Origin: MPNO01 sp965200535
GTDB taxonomy: Bacteria; Pseudomonadota; Alphaproteobacteria; MPNO01
Reading direction: 5' to 3'
Assembly (NCBI GenBank): GCA_965200535.1
Contig: CBDAUF010000002.1
Span: forward strand, 868,001 to 932,000
Length of the DNA: 64,000 bases
Of this stretch, positions 52,759 through 61,265 are shown piece after piece. Made by a program: the position numbers and the translations under genes. The notes beneath the pieces were generated by a model, which was given only the letters and a program-made list of their open reading frames with translations, searched no databases and was not told the origin of the DNA. The number at the start of each line of letters is the position of its first letter. Position 1 is the stretch's first letter.

Positions 52759-54399
52759 ATGGCGGCCGCGACCCGTGGCTATCCGGACCTCCAGGAACAC
52801 CTCGAATCGCTCGACGCGGCCGGGTTGCTGCTGACCGTCGACGAGCCGGTCAACAAGGACACCGAGATGACGCCGCTGGTTCGCTGGCAGTTCCGCGGCG
52901 GGCTCGACGAGAGCGAACGGCGCGCCTTCCTGTTCCGTAACGTCACCGACAGCCTGGACCGGCGCTACGGTATCCCGGTGGTGATCGGCGCGCTCGCCGC
53001 CAACCGCGCAATCTACAGCGTCGGGATGCAGGCTGCGGTCGCCGACATACCGGGCAAATGGGACCGCGCCATCGCCAATCCGGTGCCGCCGCGCCGGGTC
53101 AACACCGCGCCCTGCCAGGAGGTGGTGACCGCGGGCGACGACCTCCTCGGAGAGGGCAGCGGCCTCGATGCGCTGCCGATCCCGATCTCGACTCCGGGTT
53201 TCGACAGCGCGCCGACGCTCGCGGCGACCAACGTGATCACGCGCGACCCCGACAGCGGCGTGCAGAACATGGGGACCTATCGCGCCGCCTTGAAGGCGCC
53301 CGACCGCCTGGTGGTGCGTATGGCGACCCGCGTCGGCGGCGCCGGCGGCTACGTCCACTGGAAGAAGCACAAGGCGAGGGGCGAGCCCCTGCCGTGCGCC
53401 GTCGTGGTCGGCTGTCCGCCGCTGGTGGCCTTCATGGGGCCGCAGAAGTTGCAGATTGACGTCGACGAGTTCGGTGTCGCTGGCGGGCTCGCCGGCGGTC
53501 CGATCAACGTGGTGCGGGGCAAGACGGTCGACCTGTTGGTTCCGGCGGAAGCCGAACTCGTCATAGAGGGGACGATCGACACCGATATGCTGGAGCCAGA
53601 GGGCCCCTTCGGCGAGTCGCACGGCCATGTCGCGCTCGAGGAGTTCAATATGCCCATGCGGGTCACCGCCATCACCCGCAAGGCGAACCCCATTATCCCG
53701 TCCTATATCAGCCAGGTGGCGCCGTCCGAATCGAGCGTCATGAAGCGGGTCTCCTACGAACCCCTGTTCCTCTCCCATCTTCGGGACACGCTGGGCGTCA
53801 AGGCGGTCACCGCGGTCTCGCTGCACGAAAAGCTGACCGGCCTCCTCCGGGTGACCATCGTGACGCTCGAGCCCGGTGCGCCCCGCACCGAGGTCTGGCG
53901 TGCGCTCTACGGTGCAGCGAGTTTCAAGGGCGATTGCGGCAAGATTTGCATTGCCGTCAACGGCGACATCGACGGCGACAGCGCGGACGCGCTCCTGTGG
54001 GCGCTCGCATACCGGCACAACCCGGTTGAGGATATCGTTGTCCTGCCCCACCGCGGCCAGGGGCACGGACCCCGGAGAGAACACAAGGGCGAAGAGGATT
54101 CGACCCTGCTGATCGATGCAACGATGAAGTCGCCCATGCCGCCGCTGGCGCTTCCCACCCGCCCGTACATGGAGGGCGCACGGGCGCTCTGGGAACGTCT
54201 TGGCTTGCCGCCGCTCAAACCGGAATCGCCCTGGCACGGCTATTCGTTGGGCGACTGGTCGGACGATTGGGAGCAAGCGGCCAGACGCGCCGCCGATGGA
54301 TTATATCTGGAAAACGGCCGGCGCAGCCTGCAACGCCAACAGCCGGGGTTGGTGCCCGAAACATCGGTGCGGGATGCGGAGCCCGGCCCGAATGGTTGA
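52759..54399 (+). CDS. UbiD family (prenylated-FMN) decarboxylase
   Basis: A 546-residue second UbiD homologue, longer than the one at 42505 and clearly distinct. The acidic motif LEPEGPFGESHGHV lies near residue 280, in the place of EGPFGEFTGYY, with a histidine replacing the aromatic pair. The N-terminal YPDLQEHLESLDAAGLLLTVDEPVNKDTEM is typical. GGGAG precedes ATG 52759. It overlaps the flavin monooxygenase start by 8 bases. Likely decarboxylates an aromatic acid before hydroxylation. Confidence 0.9.
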   Translation: MAAATRGYPDLQEHLESLDAAGLLLTVDEPVNKDTEMTPLVRWQFRGGLDESERRAFLFRNVTDSLDRRYGIPVVIGALAANRAIYSVGMQAAVADIPGKWDRAIANPVPPRRVNTAPCQEVVTAGDDLLGEGSGLDALPIPISTPGFDSAPTLAATNVITRDPDSGVQNMGTYRAALKAPDRLVVRMATRVGGAGGYVHWKKHKARGEPLPCAVVVGCPPLVAFMGPQKLQIDVDEFGVAGGLAGGPINVVRGKTVDLLVPAEAELVIEGTIDTDMLEPEGPFGESHGHVALEEFNMPMRVTAITRKANPIIPSYISQVAPSESSVMKRVSYEPLFLSHLRDTLGVKAVTAVSLHEKLTGLLRVTIVTLEPGAPRTEVWRALYGAASFKGDCGKICIAVNGDIDGDSADALLWALAYRHNPVEDIVVLPHRGQGHGPRREHKGEEDSTLLIDATMKSPMPPLALPTRPYMEGARALWERLGLPPLKPESPWHGYSLGDWSDDWEQAARRAADGLYLENGRRSLQRQQPGLVPETSVRDAEPGPNG

Positions 54400-55594
54400 G
54401 GCCGAGAAGATGACCACAGAGAGAACCCCGCCGGCCCGCGAGGCGCTGGTCGCGAAGGCAGCGGCGATGGTGCCAGCGCTGATCGAGCGCACGCGGGAAG
54501 CTGACGCGCTTCGCCGTATCCCGGACTCGACGCACCGCGACTTCCTCGACGCGGGCTTCTACCGGATCTTCCAGCCCAAGCGTTACGGCGGTCTCGAATG
54601 CGAAAATCGGACGATCGTCGACATCGCTGCCGAACTCGGCCGCGGCTGCGGCTCCAGCGCCTGGATCTTTACCAATCTGGTTGCCCAGAGCCTGGTGCTT
54701 TCGCTGGGCAACCGCGAGGCGCAGGATGACGTGTGGGGCAACAACCCCGAGGCTCTGATCGCCTCGGGGTTCTCGGTCAGCGGCGCGACCGTCAAGCCGG
54801 CCGCCGACGGCATCCTGCTCGACGGTGTGTGGAGCTTTTGCAGCGGCGTCGACCTTGCCGATTGGCTGCATCTCCAGGTTTTCGTCCCGCGGGAAGGGGC
54901 GCCGCCCCAGCCCCGGTTTGCGTTGGTGCCGAAGGGTGCGTTCGAGGTCATCGACGACTGGAACGCGACCGGGCTGTTGGCGACCGGCAGCAAATCGGTG
55001 CGGCTGAGCGAGGTCTTTGTCCCCGACCTCCGGACCGTGCCGGCGGACAATCTTTCCGGCGGCAAGGGCCTGAGCCGCGATATCAACAACGCCACCCTGT
55101 ACAAGCTCTCGATCTGGTCCACCGGGACCCAGATCTTTTCCGCCCCCGCGGTCGGGATCGCGCGCGGCGCGCTCGACCATATCGAGAACGAGTTCAGGGA
55201 CAGGACCGGTGTGGTCGGGGTCAAGCTGGCCGAACTGCCGACCGCCCAGGCCCGGGTCGCCGAGGCCAATGCGGAAATCGACGCGGCGACGGCGCTCCTG
55301 ATCCAGGGCAGCATCGAGGCGACCGAATTTGCCGAGCGAGATGCCCACCCCTCGCTCGAACAGCGCGCCCGCTGGCGGCTGAACAACGCCTACGCAACCC
55401 AGCTTTCAATCCGGGCTGTGGAGCGTCTCTACCCGCTGGTCGGCGCGCGCGGCCTCGACCATGCGAGCCCGTTCATGCGCGCCTGGCGCGATGTACACGC
55501 GGTCGGACAGCAGATTACCCAGGCGTGGGACATGCAGGCGACGAACGCGGGGCGGATCCGCTTCGGCCTGCCGTCCGTAGATCCGCGTCTCTGA
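54392..55594 (+). CDS. Flavin-dependent monooxygenase, acyl-CoA-dehydrogenase fold (HsaA-like)
   Basis: A 400-residue class D flavin monooxygenase that uses reduced flavin from a separate reductase to hydroxylate a phenol. Marks: DAGFYRIFQPKRYGGLE, GCGSSAWIFTNLVAQ, and a C-terminal GARGLDHASPFMRAWRDVHA. Where relatives often have QH after this, it reads QQ, which may affect the active site. Starts: ATG 54392 (GGAG upstream) or ATG 54410. The UbiD stop overlaps it by 8 bases. No HsaB/HpaC-type reductase is nearby. Confidence 0.8.
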   Translation: MVEAEKMTTERTPPAREALVAKAAAMVPALIERTREADALRRIPDSTHRDFLDAGFYRIFQPKRYGGLECENRTIVDIAAELGRGCGSSAWIFTNLVAQSLVLSLGNREAQDDVWGNNPEALIASGFSVSGATVKPAADGILLDGVWSFCSGVDLADWLHLQVFVPREGAPPQPRFALVPKGAFEVIDDWNATGLLATGSKSVRLSEVFVPDLRTVPADNLSGGKGLSRDINNATLYKLSIWSTGTQIFSAPAVGIARGALDHIENEFRDRTGVVGVKLAELPTAQARVAEANAEIDAATALLIQGSIEATEFAERDAHPSLEQRARWRLNNAYATQLSIRAVERLYPLVGARGLDHASPFMRAWRDVHAVGQQITQAWDMQATNAGRIRFGLPSVDPRL

Positions 55595-55604
55595 AAGGCC
55601 CCCG

Positions 55605-56618
55605 ATGAACGGGCGGGTTCCGTGGCTGGCGGCCCTCTTTTGCCTTGCCCTGGCGGCCGGGGCCGGGGCCGCCGAGACCTTCGTGTTCGGCACCAACTGG
55701 AAGGCGGAGGCCGAACACGGCGGTTTCTATCAGGCCCTGGCCGAGGGCCGTTACACCAAGTACGGGCTAGACGTCACGATCCGCGAGGGCGGACCGCAGG
55801 TCAACCATCCGCAGCTTCTCGCGGTGGGCGCGGTCGATGCCGTGATGATCAGCAACAACGCCGAAGCGCTCAATTTCCTCCGCAACGACATTCCGATGGT
55901 CACGGTTGCCGCGTTCTTTCAGCGGGATCCGCAGGTCCTGATCGTCCATTCCGGTTCCGGTATCCGCTCGATCGCGGCGATGAAAGGCCGTCCGATCATG
56001 ATGTCGCCCGACGCCCGCGAGACGTGGTGGCGCTACCTCTCGCTCCGTTTTGGCTTCGACGACAGCCAGATCCGGCGCTACACCTTCAACCTTGCTCCCT
56101 TTCTGGTGAACCCGGACGCGATCCAGCAGGGATATGTGACGTCCGAGCCGTTCATGCTCCGCAGCCAGGGAGCGGATCCCAGGGTGTTCCTCATCGCGGA
56201 TACCGGCTGGCCGGCCTACTCCACCCTCGTGACCGTTTCCCGGAAGCGTGCGGTGGAGCAGGCCTCAACGGTGCAACGGTTCCTGAATGCGTCGATCGAA
56301 GGGTGGTACAGCTACCTCTACGGCGATCCGTCGCCGGGCAACCGCCTGATAAGGCAGACCAACCCCGAAATGACCGACGCGACGATCGCCAACGGGATCG
56401 CCGCGATGAAGGCGCACGGCATCGTCGATTCGGGCGATACGCGTACCCTCGGCATCGGTGCGATGACCCGGGAGAGGCTTGCGGCGTTCTTCGACGCGAT
56501 GGTCCGCGCCGGGGTCTACCCGGCGCGGATGGATCACCTGGCCGCATTCGACCTTCGTTTCGTCAACCGGGGGCACGGGCTCGCCATGCGCCCCCCGGAG
56601 GAAGAACCGCGCCGCTGA
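55605..56618 (+). CDS. ABC-transporter solute-binding protein, NMT1/SsuA type
   Basis: A 337-residue periplasmic binding protein. Signal peptide MNGRVPWLAALFCLALAAGAGA with a type I cleavage before AETF; the mature part begins FGTNWKAEAEHGGFYQALAEGRYTKYGLDV, the normal opening for NitT/TauT-type binding proteins. It lies 10 bases after the monooxygenase, but no permease or ATPase gene follows. It may recruit a membrane system encoded elsewhere. Substrate perhaps an aromatic acid, from context. Confidence 0.88.
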   Translation: MNGRVPWLAALFCLALAAGAGAAETFVFGTNWKAEAEHGGFYQALAEGRYTKYGLDVTIREGGPQVNHPQLLAVGAVDAVMISNNAEALNFLRNDIPMVTVAAFFQRDPQVLIVHSGSGIRSIAAMKGRPIMMSPDARETWWRYLSLRFGFDDSQIRRYTFNLAPFLVNPDAIQQGYVTSEPFMLRSQGADPRVFLIADTGWPAYSTLVTVSRKRAVEQASTVQRFLNASIEGWYSYLYGDPSPGNRLIRQTNPEMTDATIANGIAAMKAHGIVDSGDTRTLGIGAMTRERLAAFFDAMVRAGVYPARMDHLAAFDLRFVNRGHGLAMRPPEEEPRR

Positions 56619-56641
56619 AAACCGCTGCCCCGGCGCAGCCG

Positions 56642-57508
56642 TTATTCCTCCCGCTGGATCGGGTTCGACAGGACGCCGATGCCCTCGATCTCGATCTCGC
56701 AGGTATCGCCGGGCTTCATGAATATCGGCGGCTTGCGCACGAAGCCGACGCCCGACGGTGTGCCGGTGACAATGATATCGCCGGGCTCGAGAGCGAAGAT
56801 TTTGCTCGCTTCGTTGACCAGCGTCGCCACGTCGAAAATCATCGACGATGTGGTCGACGACTGCAGCGTCTCGCCGTTGAGCCGCGCCTCGATCTTAAGG
56901 CCTCTGGCGCCCTTGTTGGGCAGTTCGTCGGGAGTGACGATCTCGGGTCCGAACGAGCCCGAGGCGTCGAAGCTCTTGCCGATCATCCATTGCGACGTCT
57001 TCAACTGGTAGTCGCGGATCGAGCCTTCGTTGGCGATCGAGTAGCCGGCGACGTAATCGAGCGCTTTCGCCTTGCCGACCCGGCGCCCGCGCTTGCCGAT
57101 GACGGCGACGAGTTCGGCTTCGTAGTCGTGATGCCGCGACGCCTTGGGACGGATGATCGGCTGACGGTGGCCGACCAGCGAAGCCGGCGTCCGCAGGAAC
57201 ATCACCGGGTATTCGGGGGGTTGCATGTTGGCTTCCGCCGCATGGTCGCGGTAGTTCAGCCCGATGCAGATGACCTTGCCCGGGTTGACCACCGGCGGCA
57301 GATAGGTGACGCGCCTCGTGATCAGCGCCTCCGCCGACGGTTTGCGCGCCGCGCGCTCCGCCCTCGCCAGCGCCGTCGAGCCGGCGGCCAGCAGCCCGGC
57401 CATGTCGCGCGGCAGGCTTTCCGCCGCCACCGAAAGATCGACGATGCCTTCTTCGGTGCGGACGCCGACAGCGCTGCCGCGCCCCTTCTTGAATGTTACC
57501 AGACGCAT
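56642..57508 (-). CDS. Fumarylacetoacetate hydrolase family protein
   Basis: A 288-residue FAH-fold enzyme. Marks: VICIGLNYRDHAAEAN, FLRTPASLVGH, the metal glutamates in HHDYEAELVAVIGK, and DIIVTGTPSGVGFVR. Such enzymes hydrolyse C-C bonds of diketo acids (fumarylpyruvate, acylpyruvates) or decarboxylate them. With the gentisate-dioxygenase-like gene at 59276 it could complete a gentisate route. GGGGAGACG precedes ATG 57508. Followed upstream by the aldolase-like gene. Confidence 0.9.
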   Translation of the reverse strand: MRLVTFKKGRGSAVGVRTEEGIVDLSVAAESLPRDMAGLLAAGSTALARAERAARKPSAEALITRRVTYLPPVVNPGKVICIGLNYRDHAAEANMQPPEYPVMFLRTPASLVGHRQPIIRPKASRHHDYEAELVAVIGKRGRRVGKAKALDYVAGYSIANEGSIRDYQLKTSQWMIGKSFDASGSFGPEIVTPDELPNKGARGLKIEARLNGETLQSSTTSSMIFDVATLVNEASKIFALEPGDIIVTGTPSGVGFVRKPPIFMKPGDTCEIEIEGIGVLSNPIQREE

Positions 57509-57552
57509 ATTCGTCTCCCCGGTGTTGCGCCGGACGCCGTCGCGGCAGCCGG

Positions 57553-58257
57553 CTAGTTTTCGGGATCCCCGTCCGTCAGGTAATCCCACATCCTCTCGAA
57601 TATCCGGCCCGTGCCAGTGGCGCGCGCCCTGGCTTCCTCGAGCGGAATCTCGATCGATTCGGCGTTGTCCCCGACCGCCATGACAGCGAGTTCGGTACGC
57701 GCCGCCTCCTCGAGATAGAAGGCCATCACGATGCTTTCCTCGACCGTCGCTCCCGTGACGACGACCCCGTTGCCGCGCATGACGATCGCCCGCAAGTCGC
57801 CCAGGGTCTCGGCGAGTTTCGCCGCCGCCTCGTCCGATCGGAGCAGCCCGGGATCGTCCCACAACGCCGGAGCCGGCGCAAAGTAGGTGCCGAAACCGTG
57901 CCGCGCGCGGGGCACGCGGCGAAAGGTCGACAGCGTCATGGTCTCGCGCAGGAAGGTCCGGCAGATGCCGTTTACGTCCGGGCGCCGACGGTAGATCTGC
58001 TGGTGACAGCGGACCTCGCCGAGCACGCCGTCCGGCAGCGCACCTTCGATGGGCACCACCGTCCCCGGTTGGCCCGGCCGGATCAGCCCCATCGGCTTCG
58101 CCGCGCAAACCAGGAACCGCTCATCGTCGAGGCGCGCGCTGACATGGCCGTAGGCGTGGCCGAGATCGTGCCGGGCCAGCGCCCGCGCCGCCTTGCGGAC
58201 GCGAACCTGCGTCGCCTCGACCGGCTCGCCAAGAACGCCGAATTCGGTTTCAGGCAA
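57553..58257 (-). CDS. Class II aldolase/adducin-fold protein lacking the zinc ligands
   Basis: A 234-residue protein. The fold is recognisable from RCHQQIYRRRPDVNGI and VMRGNGVVVTGATVEESIVMAFYLEEAAR, and the catalytic-type glutamate E81 is kept. But the metal histidines are gone: the HxH that follows the PDVN segment is R100-T-F102, and the third, in xGHGV, is N163. It probably does not bind zinc in the usual way, so aldolase chemistry is doubtful. It starts at a TTG with GGGAAG seven bases upstream; no ATG or GTG is better. Lies between FAH and extradiol dioxygenase genes. Confidence 0.78.
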   Translation of the reverse strand: MPETEFGVLGEPVEATQVRVRKAARALARHDLGHAYGHVSARLDDERFLVCAAKPMGLIRPGQPGTVVPIEGALPDGVLGEVRCHQQIYRRRPDVNGICRTFLRETMTLSTFRRVPRARHGFGTYFAPAPALWDDPGLLRSDEAAAKLAETLGDLRAIVMRGNGVVVTGATVEESIVMAFYLEEAARTELAVMAVGDNAESIEIPLEEARARATGTGRIFERMWDYLTDGDPEN

Positions 58258-58302
58258 CGAATTCTTCCCAACCGGACGTACAGGGGTATCGACTGCTGAC
58301 GC

Positions 58303-59157
58303 TCAGCTCTGGAACTCCACGATGTCCGGTTTCGCGCCCCACATGCAGAGCGAGGAATCGTCGAACGGAAACTGGCGCGGCCGATACTCCGGATCGTCGA
58401 TCAACCGCACCCCGTGGGAGTACTCGTAGACCATGTTGTCCGGCCCCTCGAAATAGAGGAAGCGCGCGCCCGAAGTCGGGTGCCGTCCGGGGCCAAAGAC
58501 GATCTTCACCTGCCGTTCGGTCAGGAAATAGTGCGAGCGCATGACATCGTCGATGCTCTCGACCTGGAAGTTGATGTGCTGCACGCCGGGCCCGGCCGCC
58601 GGGAACAGGGCAAGGCGGTGGTGCACCTTGTCGAAGGACATCAGCGCCGCGTTCCCGATCCAGTCGTTGGCGCGGATATTGAAGTGCCCGGTCCAGAAAG
58701 CCTCGTCGCGCGGTGCGTCGGTGGTCCTGAGACCGACATGGGAAAACTCCTCGATGCCGGCGTCGCGGCTCGGGAAATAGCGGCGGCCGCTGTGGAACGG
58801 GCGCAGCACGAGATCGATGTTGTTGCCGGTGGGATCCCGGAAGGTGATGTAGTCCGTTACCCGTCGCGCCGCCGCGCCCTCCGGCGTGCCCCGTGCTGCG
58901 TCGACGCCCGCCGCGCCGAGTTGGGAAACCGCGCGGTCGAGCATTTCCGCGCTCTCCACCTCGAATCCGATCGTATGGTCGTTCGGCTCACCCTCGAAGT
59001 AGCAGATATTGTGATCCCGGTCGTCGCCGCGGAGATAGGCCGCGCCGTTGTCCCGGCGGACCAGTTCGAGGCCCAGGGTGTTCGTCGCGAAGCTGACCGC
59101 GCGGTCGACATCGCGGGTGCCGAGGCGGACGTAGCGGATGTCGACGAGCTTTATCAT
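58303..59157 (-). CDS. Type I extradiol ring-cleavage dioxygenase (VOC fold)
   Basis: A 284-residue two-domain enzyme that should cleave a catechol next to the hydroxyls using Fe(II). Iron ligands are all present: H140 (FSHVGL), H194 (VQHINF), E245 (NMVYEY). The FLYFEGPDN stretch is typical. It starts at ATG 59157 with GGGGGA before it; the longer frame to 59235 is not supported. It lies upstream of the aldolase-like gene and downstream of the gentisate-type dioxygenase in one direction. Confidence 0.87.
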   Translation of the reverse strand: MIKLVDIRYVRLGTRDVDRAVSFATNTLGLELVRRDNGAAYLRGDDRDHNICYFEGEPNDHTIGFEVESAEMLDRAVSQLGAAGVDAARGTPEGAAARRVTDYITFRDPTGNNIDLVLRPFHSGRRYFPSRDAGIEEFSHVGLRTTDAPRDEAFWTGHFNIRANDWIGNAALMSFDKVHHRLALFPAAGPGVQHINFQVESIDDVMRSHYFLTERQVKIVFGPGRHPTSGARFLYFEGPDNMVYEYSHGVRLIDDPEYRPRQFPFDDSSLCMWGAKPDIVEFQS

Positions 59158-59275
59158 GGCGTCCCCCGCGATCTCGCATTCCAGCGGCGTCGTTCCGAAC
59201 GCGGCCAATGATACCGGCCCCCGCCCGGCATTCAATCGCCCCGGTCCGAGCGGCGGCCCCGCATTGCCTGTTGCG

Positions 59276-60409
59276 TTATACGAGCCGTACGACCGCGCCC
59301 GATTCTTCCCGGCCGAAACGCCGGAGAAAACCGAGCGTGGAAAGTGTGGGTTCGTCGCTCACCACGAACAGGATCGCGTCGTCCGTGTCGGATCCGTTGA
59401 CGTGCTCGAACCATGTTCCGCCCGGCACCGCGACAGCGTCGAACTGCTCCCAATCCAGCCTTTCGCCGTCGACGATCGAATGGCCGCAGCCCTCGAAGGG
59501 GATGCAGACCAGACTGGCGTTCTGGCGCTGCTGCCGGGTGCGTTCCCCGGGGCGCAGAAGCTGGCCGAAGAAGGTCATCGTGGGGTAGGGGGGGCGGCCG
59601 GTCGTCGGGTCGATATATTCCACCATGATCGCGTCGTATGGACTGCCGTCATGGTCGCGGAACCCGTCGAGCAGCGCCCGTGTATTCTCCCAGCGGTAGA
59701 CATACATGGGCGAGGATTGCCCGGCGCCCCGTCTGTGATCGACGAAGCGCGGCAACAGCCCGCCCCGGCCGTATACCCTGGCGGAATAGTCGCCGGAGAA
59801 ACGGGCCGTCTGCTCGCGTCTGGCCTCGCCGTCCTCGACATAATGGTGTTCGAAGCTGGCGGCGTTGAGCACCTCGGTCAACGGCAGGTCGAGGACGCTG
59901 ACATTGACCGCGAAGTCGTCGCCCCGGTTGCCGTGGTTGTGCCACGCATCGGCCGGGGTCAGCACCAGGTCGCCAGGGCCGAAGACGATGTCCTCGCCCT
60001 CCACACCGGTGAAGTTGCTGGCCCCGGTGAGGCCGATGCGCACCGCATTGATCGAGTGCCGGTGCGGCGGCATGATCTCCCGCGGGTCGTTGAGCCGGTA
60101 GGCGGTGTAGAGCGTGGACACGGTGGCCCGCACGGGGGCCATGCCGGGATTGACCAGGACCACCGAACGGCGCTCCGAATCGTCCATCGTCACAAGTTCT
60201 GCCGCTTCGTAAAGAATCGGCTCTATATTCTTGTATTTCCACACATAAGGGCGCGCCTTTCGGGCCTTGAGGATCTGTGAGTCCTCGTCGTTCTCGGTAT
60301 CGGAACGGACGGCCCAGTACGGCGCCATGTCGTACGCGTCGAGCCTGCGGTACAGCGCCTCCAGGCGCGCATCCCTGTTGGAGCCGGCAACCGGTTCGAC
60401 GGTAGACAT
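59276..60409 (-). CDS. Gentisate 1,2-dioxygenase-like bicupin
   Basis: A 377-residue bicupin. N-terminal cupin metal ligands: H116 and H118 (MPPHRHSINAVR), H157 in WHNHG. The opening LEALYRRLDAYDMAPYW and the C-terminal cupin with FFGQLLRPGERTRQQRQNAS are as in gentisate and salicylate ring-cleavage dioxygenases. It would open gentisate to maleylpyruvate. No maleylpyruvate isomerase is seen. A 118-bp gap separates it from the extradiol gene. Confidence in the family is high, in the substrate moderate. Confidence 0.85.
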   Translation of the reverse strand: MSTVEPVAGSNRDARLEALYRRLDAYDMAPYWAVRSDTENDEDSQILKARKARPYVWKYKNIEPILYEAAELVTMDDSERRSVVLVNPGMAPVRATVSTLYTAYRLNDPREIMPPHRHSINAVRIGLTGASNFTGVEGEDIVFGPGDLVLTPADAWHNHGNRGDDFAVNVSVLDLPLTEVLNAASFEHHYVEDGEARREQTARFSGDYSARVYGRGGLLPRFVDHRRGAGQSSPMYVYRWENTRALLDGFRDHDGSPYDAIMVEYIDPTTGRPPYPTMTFFGQLLRPGERTRQQRQNASLVCIPFEGCGHSIVDGERLDWEQFDAVAVPGGTWFEHVNGSDTDDAILFVVSDEPTLSTLGFLRRFGREESGAVVRLV

Positions 60410-60443
60410 GGACTTTCCTCCAAACCTTACGACGACGAGCCCT

Positions 60444-61265
60444 TCAAACGGCGGTTTCGTGGCGTTCTATACAGACCGCAACGACCTCGTCCGGATCGCG
60501 TTTCCACCAGTTGCGGGCAGAGAAAATCTCCACCTCGTTCATTCCGCTATAGCCGGCCTGTTCGACCAGACGGCGGATGCGCGGGATATCGACGACCCCG
60601 TCGCCCATCATGCCGCGGTCGAAGACCCGGTCGCTCGTATCGGCAAGCCAGTCGTTGATATGGAACGCGAGGATGCGCCGGCCCGCCCGCGCGATCTCCT
60701 CGTCCAGCGCGGGGTCCCACCAGACGTGGTAGACATCGACGGCGACGCCGACGCCCTCGCCGAGTTGGTCGCACATGTCGTTCGCCAGCCTGAGCGTCGT
60801 CACGCAGCCGCGGTCGGCGCAGGTCATCGGATGCATGGGCTCGATGGCAAGCGGCACCCCGGCCGCGCGCGCCGCCGGCAGAATTTCGGCGATCCCCTCG
60901 GCAGCACGGGCGCGCGCACCGGGCAGATCCTTCGAGCCTTCGGGCAGGCCGCCGGCGACCAGGATCAGCGCACCCGCACCGATTGCCGCCGCTTCCTCGA
61001 CCGCCCTCAGATTGTCGTCGATCGCGGTTTGCCAGGCGGCCCCCCGAGCGCCGGCGAACATGCCGCCGCGGCAGAGGCCGGTGACGGTCATCCCATGATC
61101 GCGGAGCAGCGCCGCGGCTTCGGCCACGCCGCACTCGGCGAGCTTGTCGCGCCAGACCGAAATGCCGCGCACGCCGTGCCGCGCATACCCCTCGATCGCC
61201 TCGCGCAGCGTCCACTGCGTGTTCGTCGTGATCTGGTTGATCGCGAGCCTGTCGAGGCCGGGCAT
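60444..61265 (-). CDS. Sugar-phosphate isomerase/epimerase family TIM-barrel protein
   Basis: A 273-residue xylose-isomerase-like barrel. Metal and active-site residues sit at beta-strand ends: LAIEPMHPM (Glu), VAVDVYHVWW (Asp, His), FHINDW (His) and NEVEIFS (Glu). Such enzymes epimerise or isomerise sugars or dehydrate inositol derivatives. Its ATG shares one base with the DUF993 stop (TGATG). Last gene of a three-gene operon. Confidence 0.88.
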   Translation of the reverse strand: MPGLDRLAINQITTNTQWTLREAIEGYARHGVRGISVWRDKLAECGVAEAAALLRDHGMTVTGLCRGGMFAGARGAAWQTAIDDNLRAVEEAAAIGAGALILVAGGLPEGSKDLPGARARAAEGIAEILPAARAAGVPLAIEPMHPMTCADRGCVTTLRLANDMCDQLGEGVGVAVDVYHVWWDPALDEEIARAGRRILAFHINDWLADTSDRVFDRGMMGDGVVDIPRIRRLVEQAGYSGMNEVEIFSARNWWKRDPDEVVAVCIERHETAV

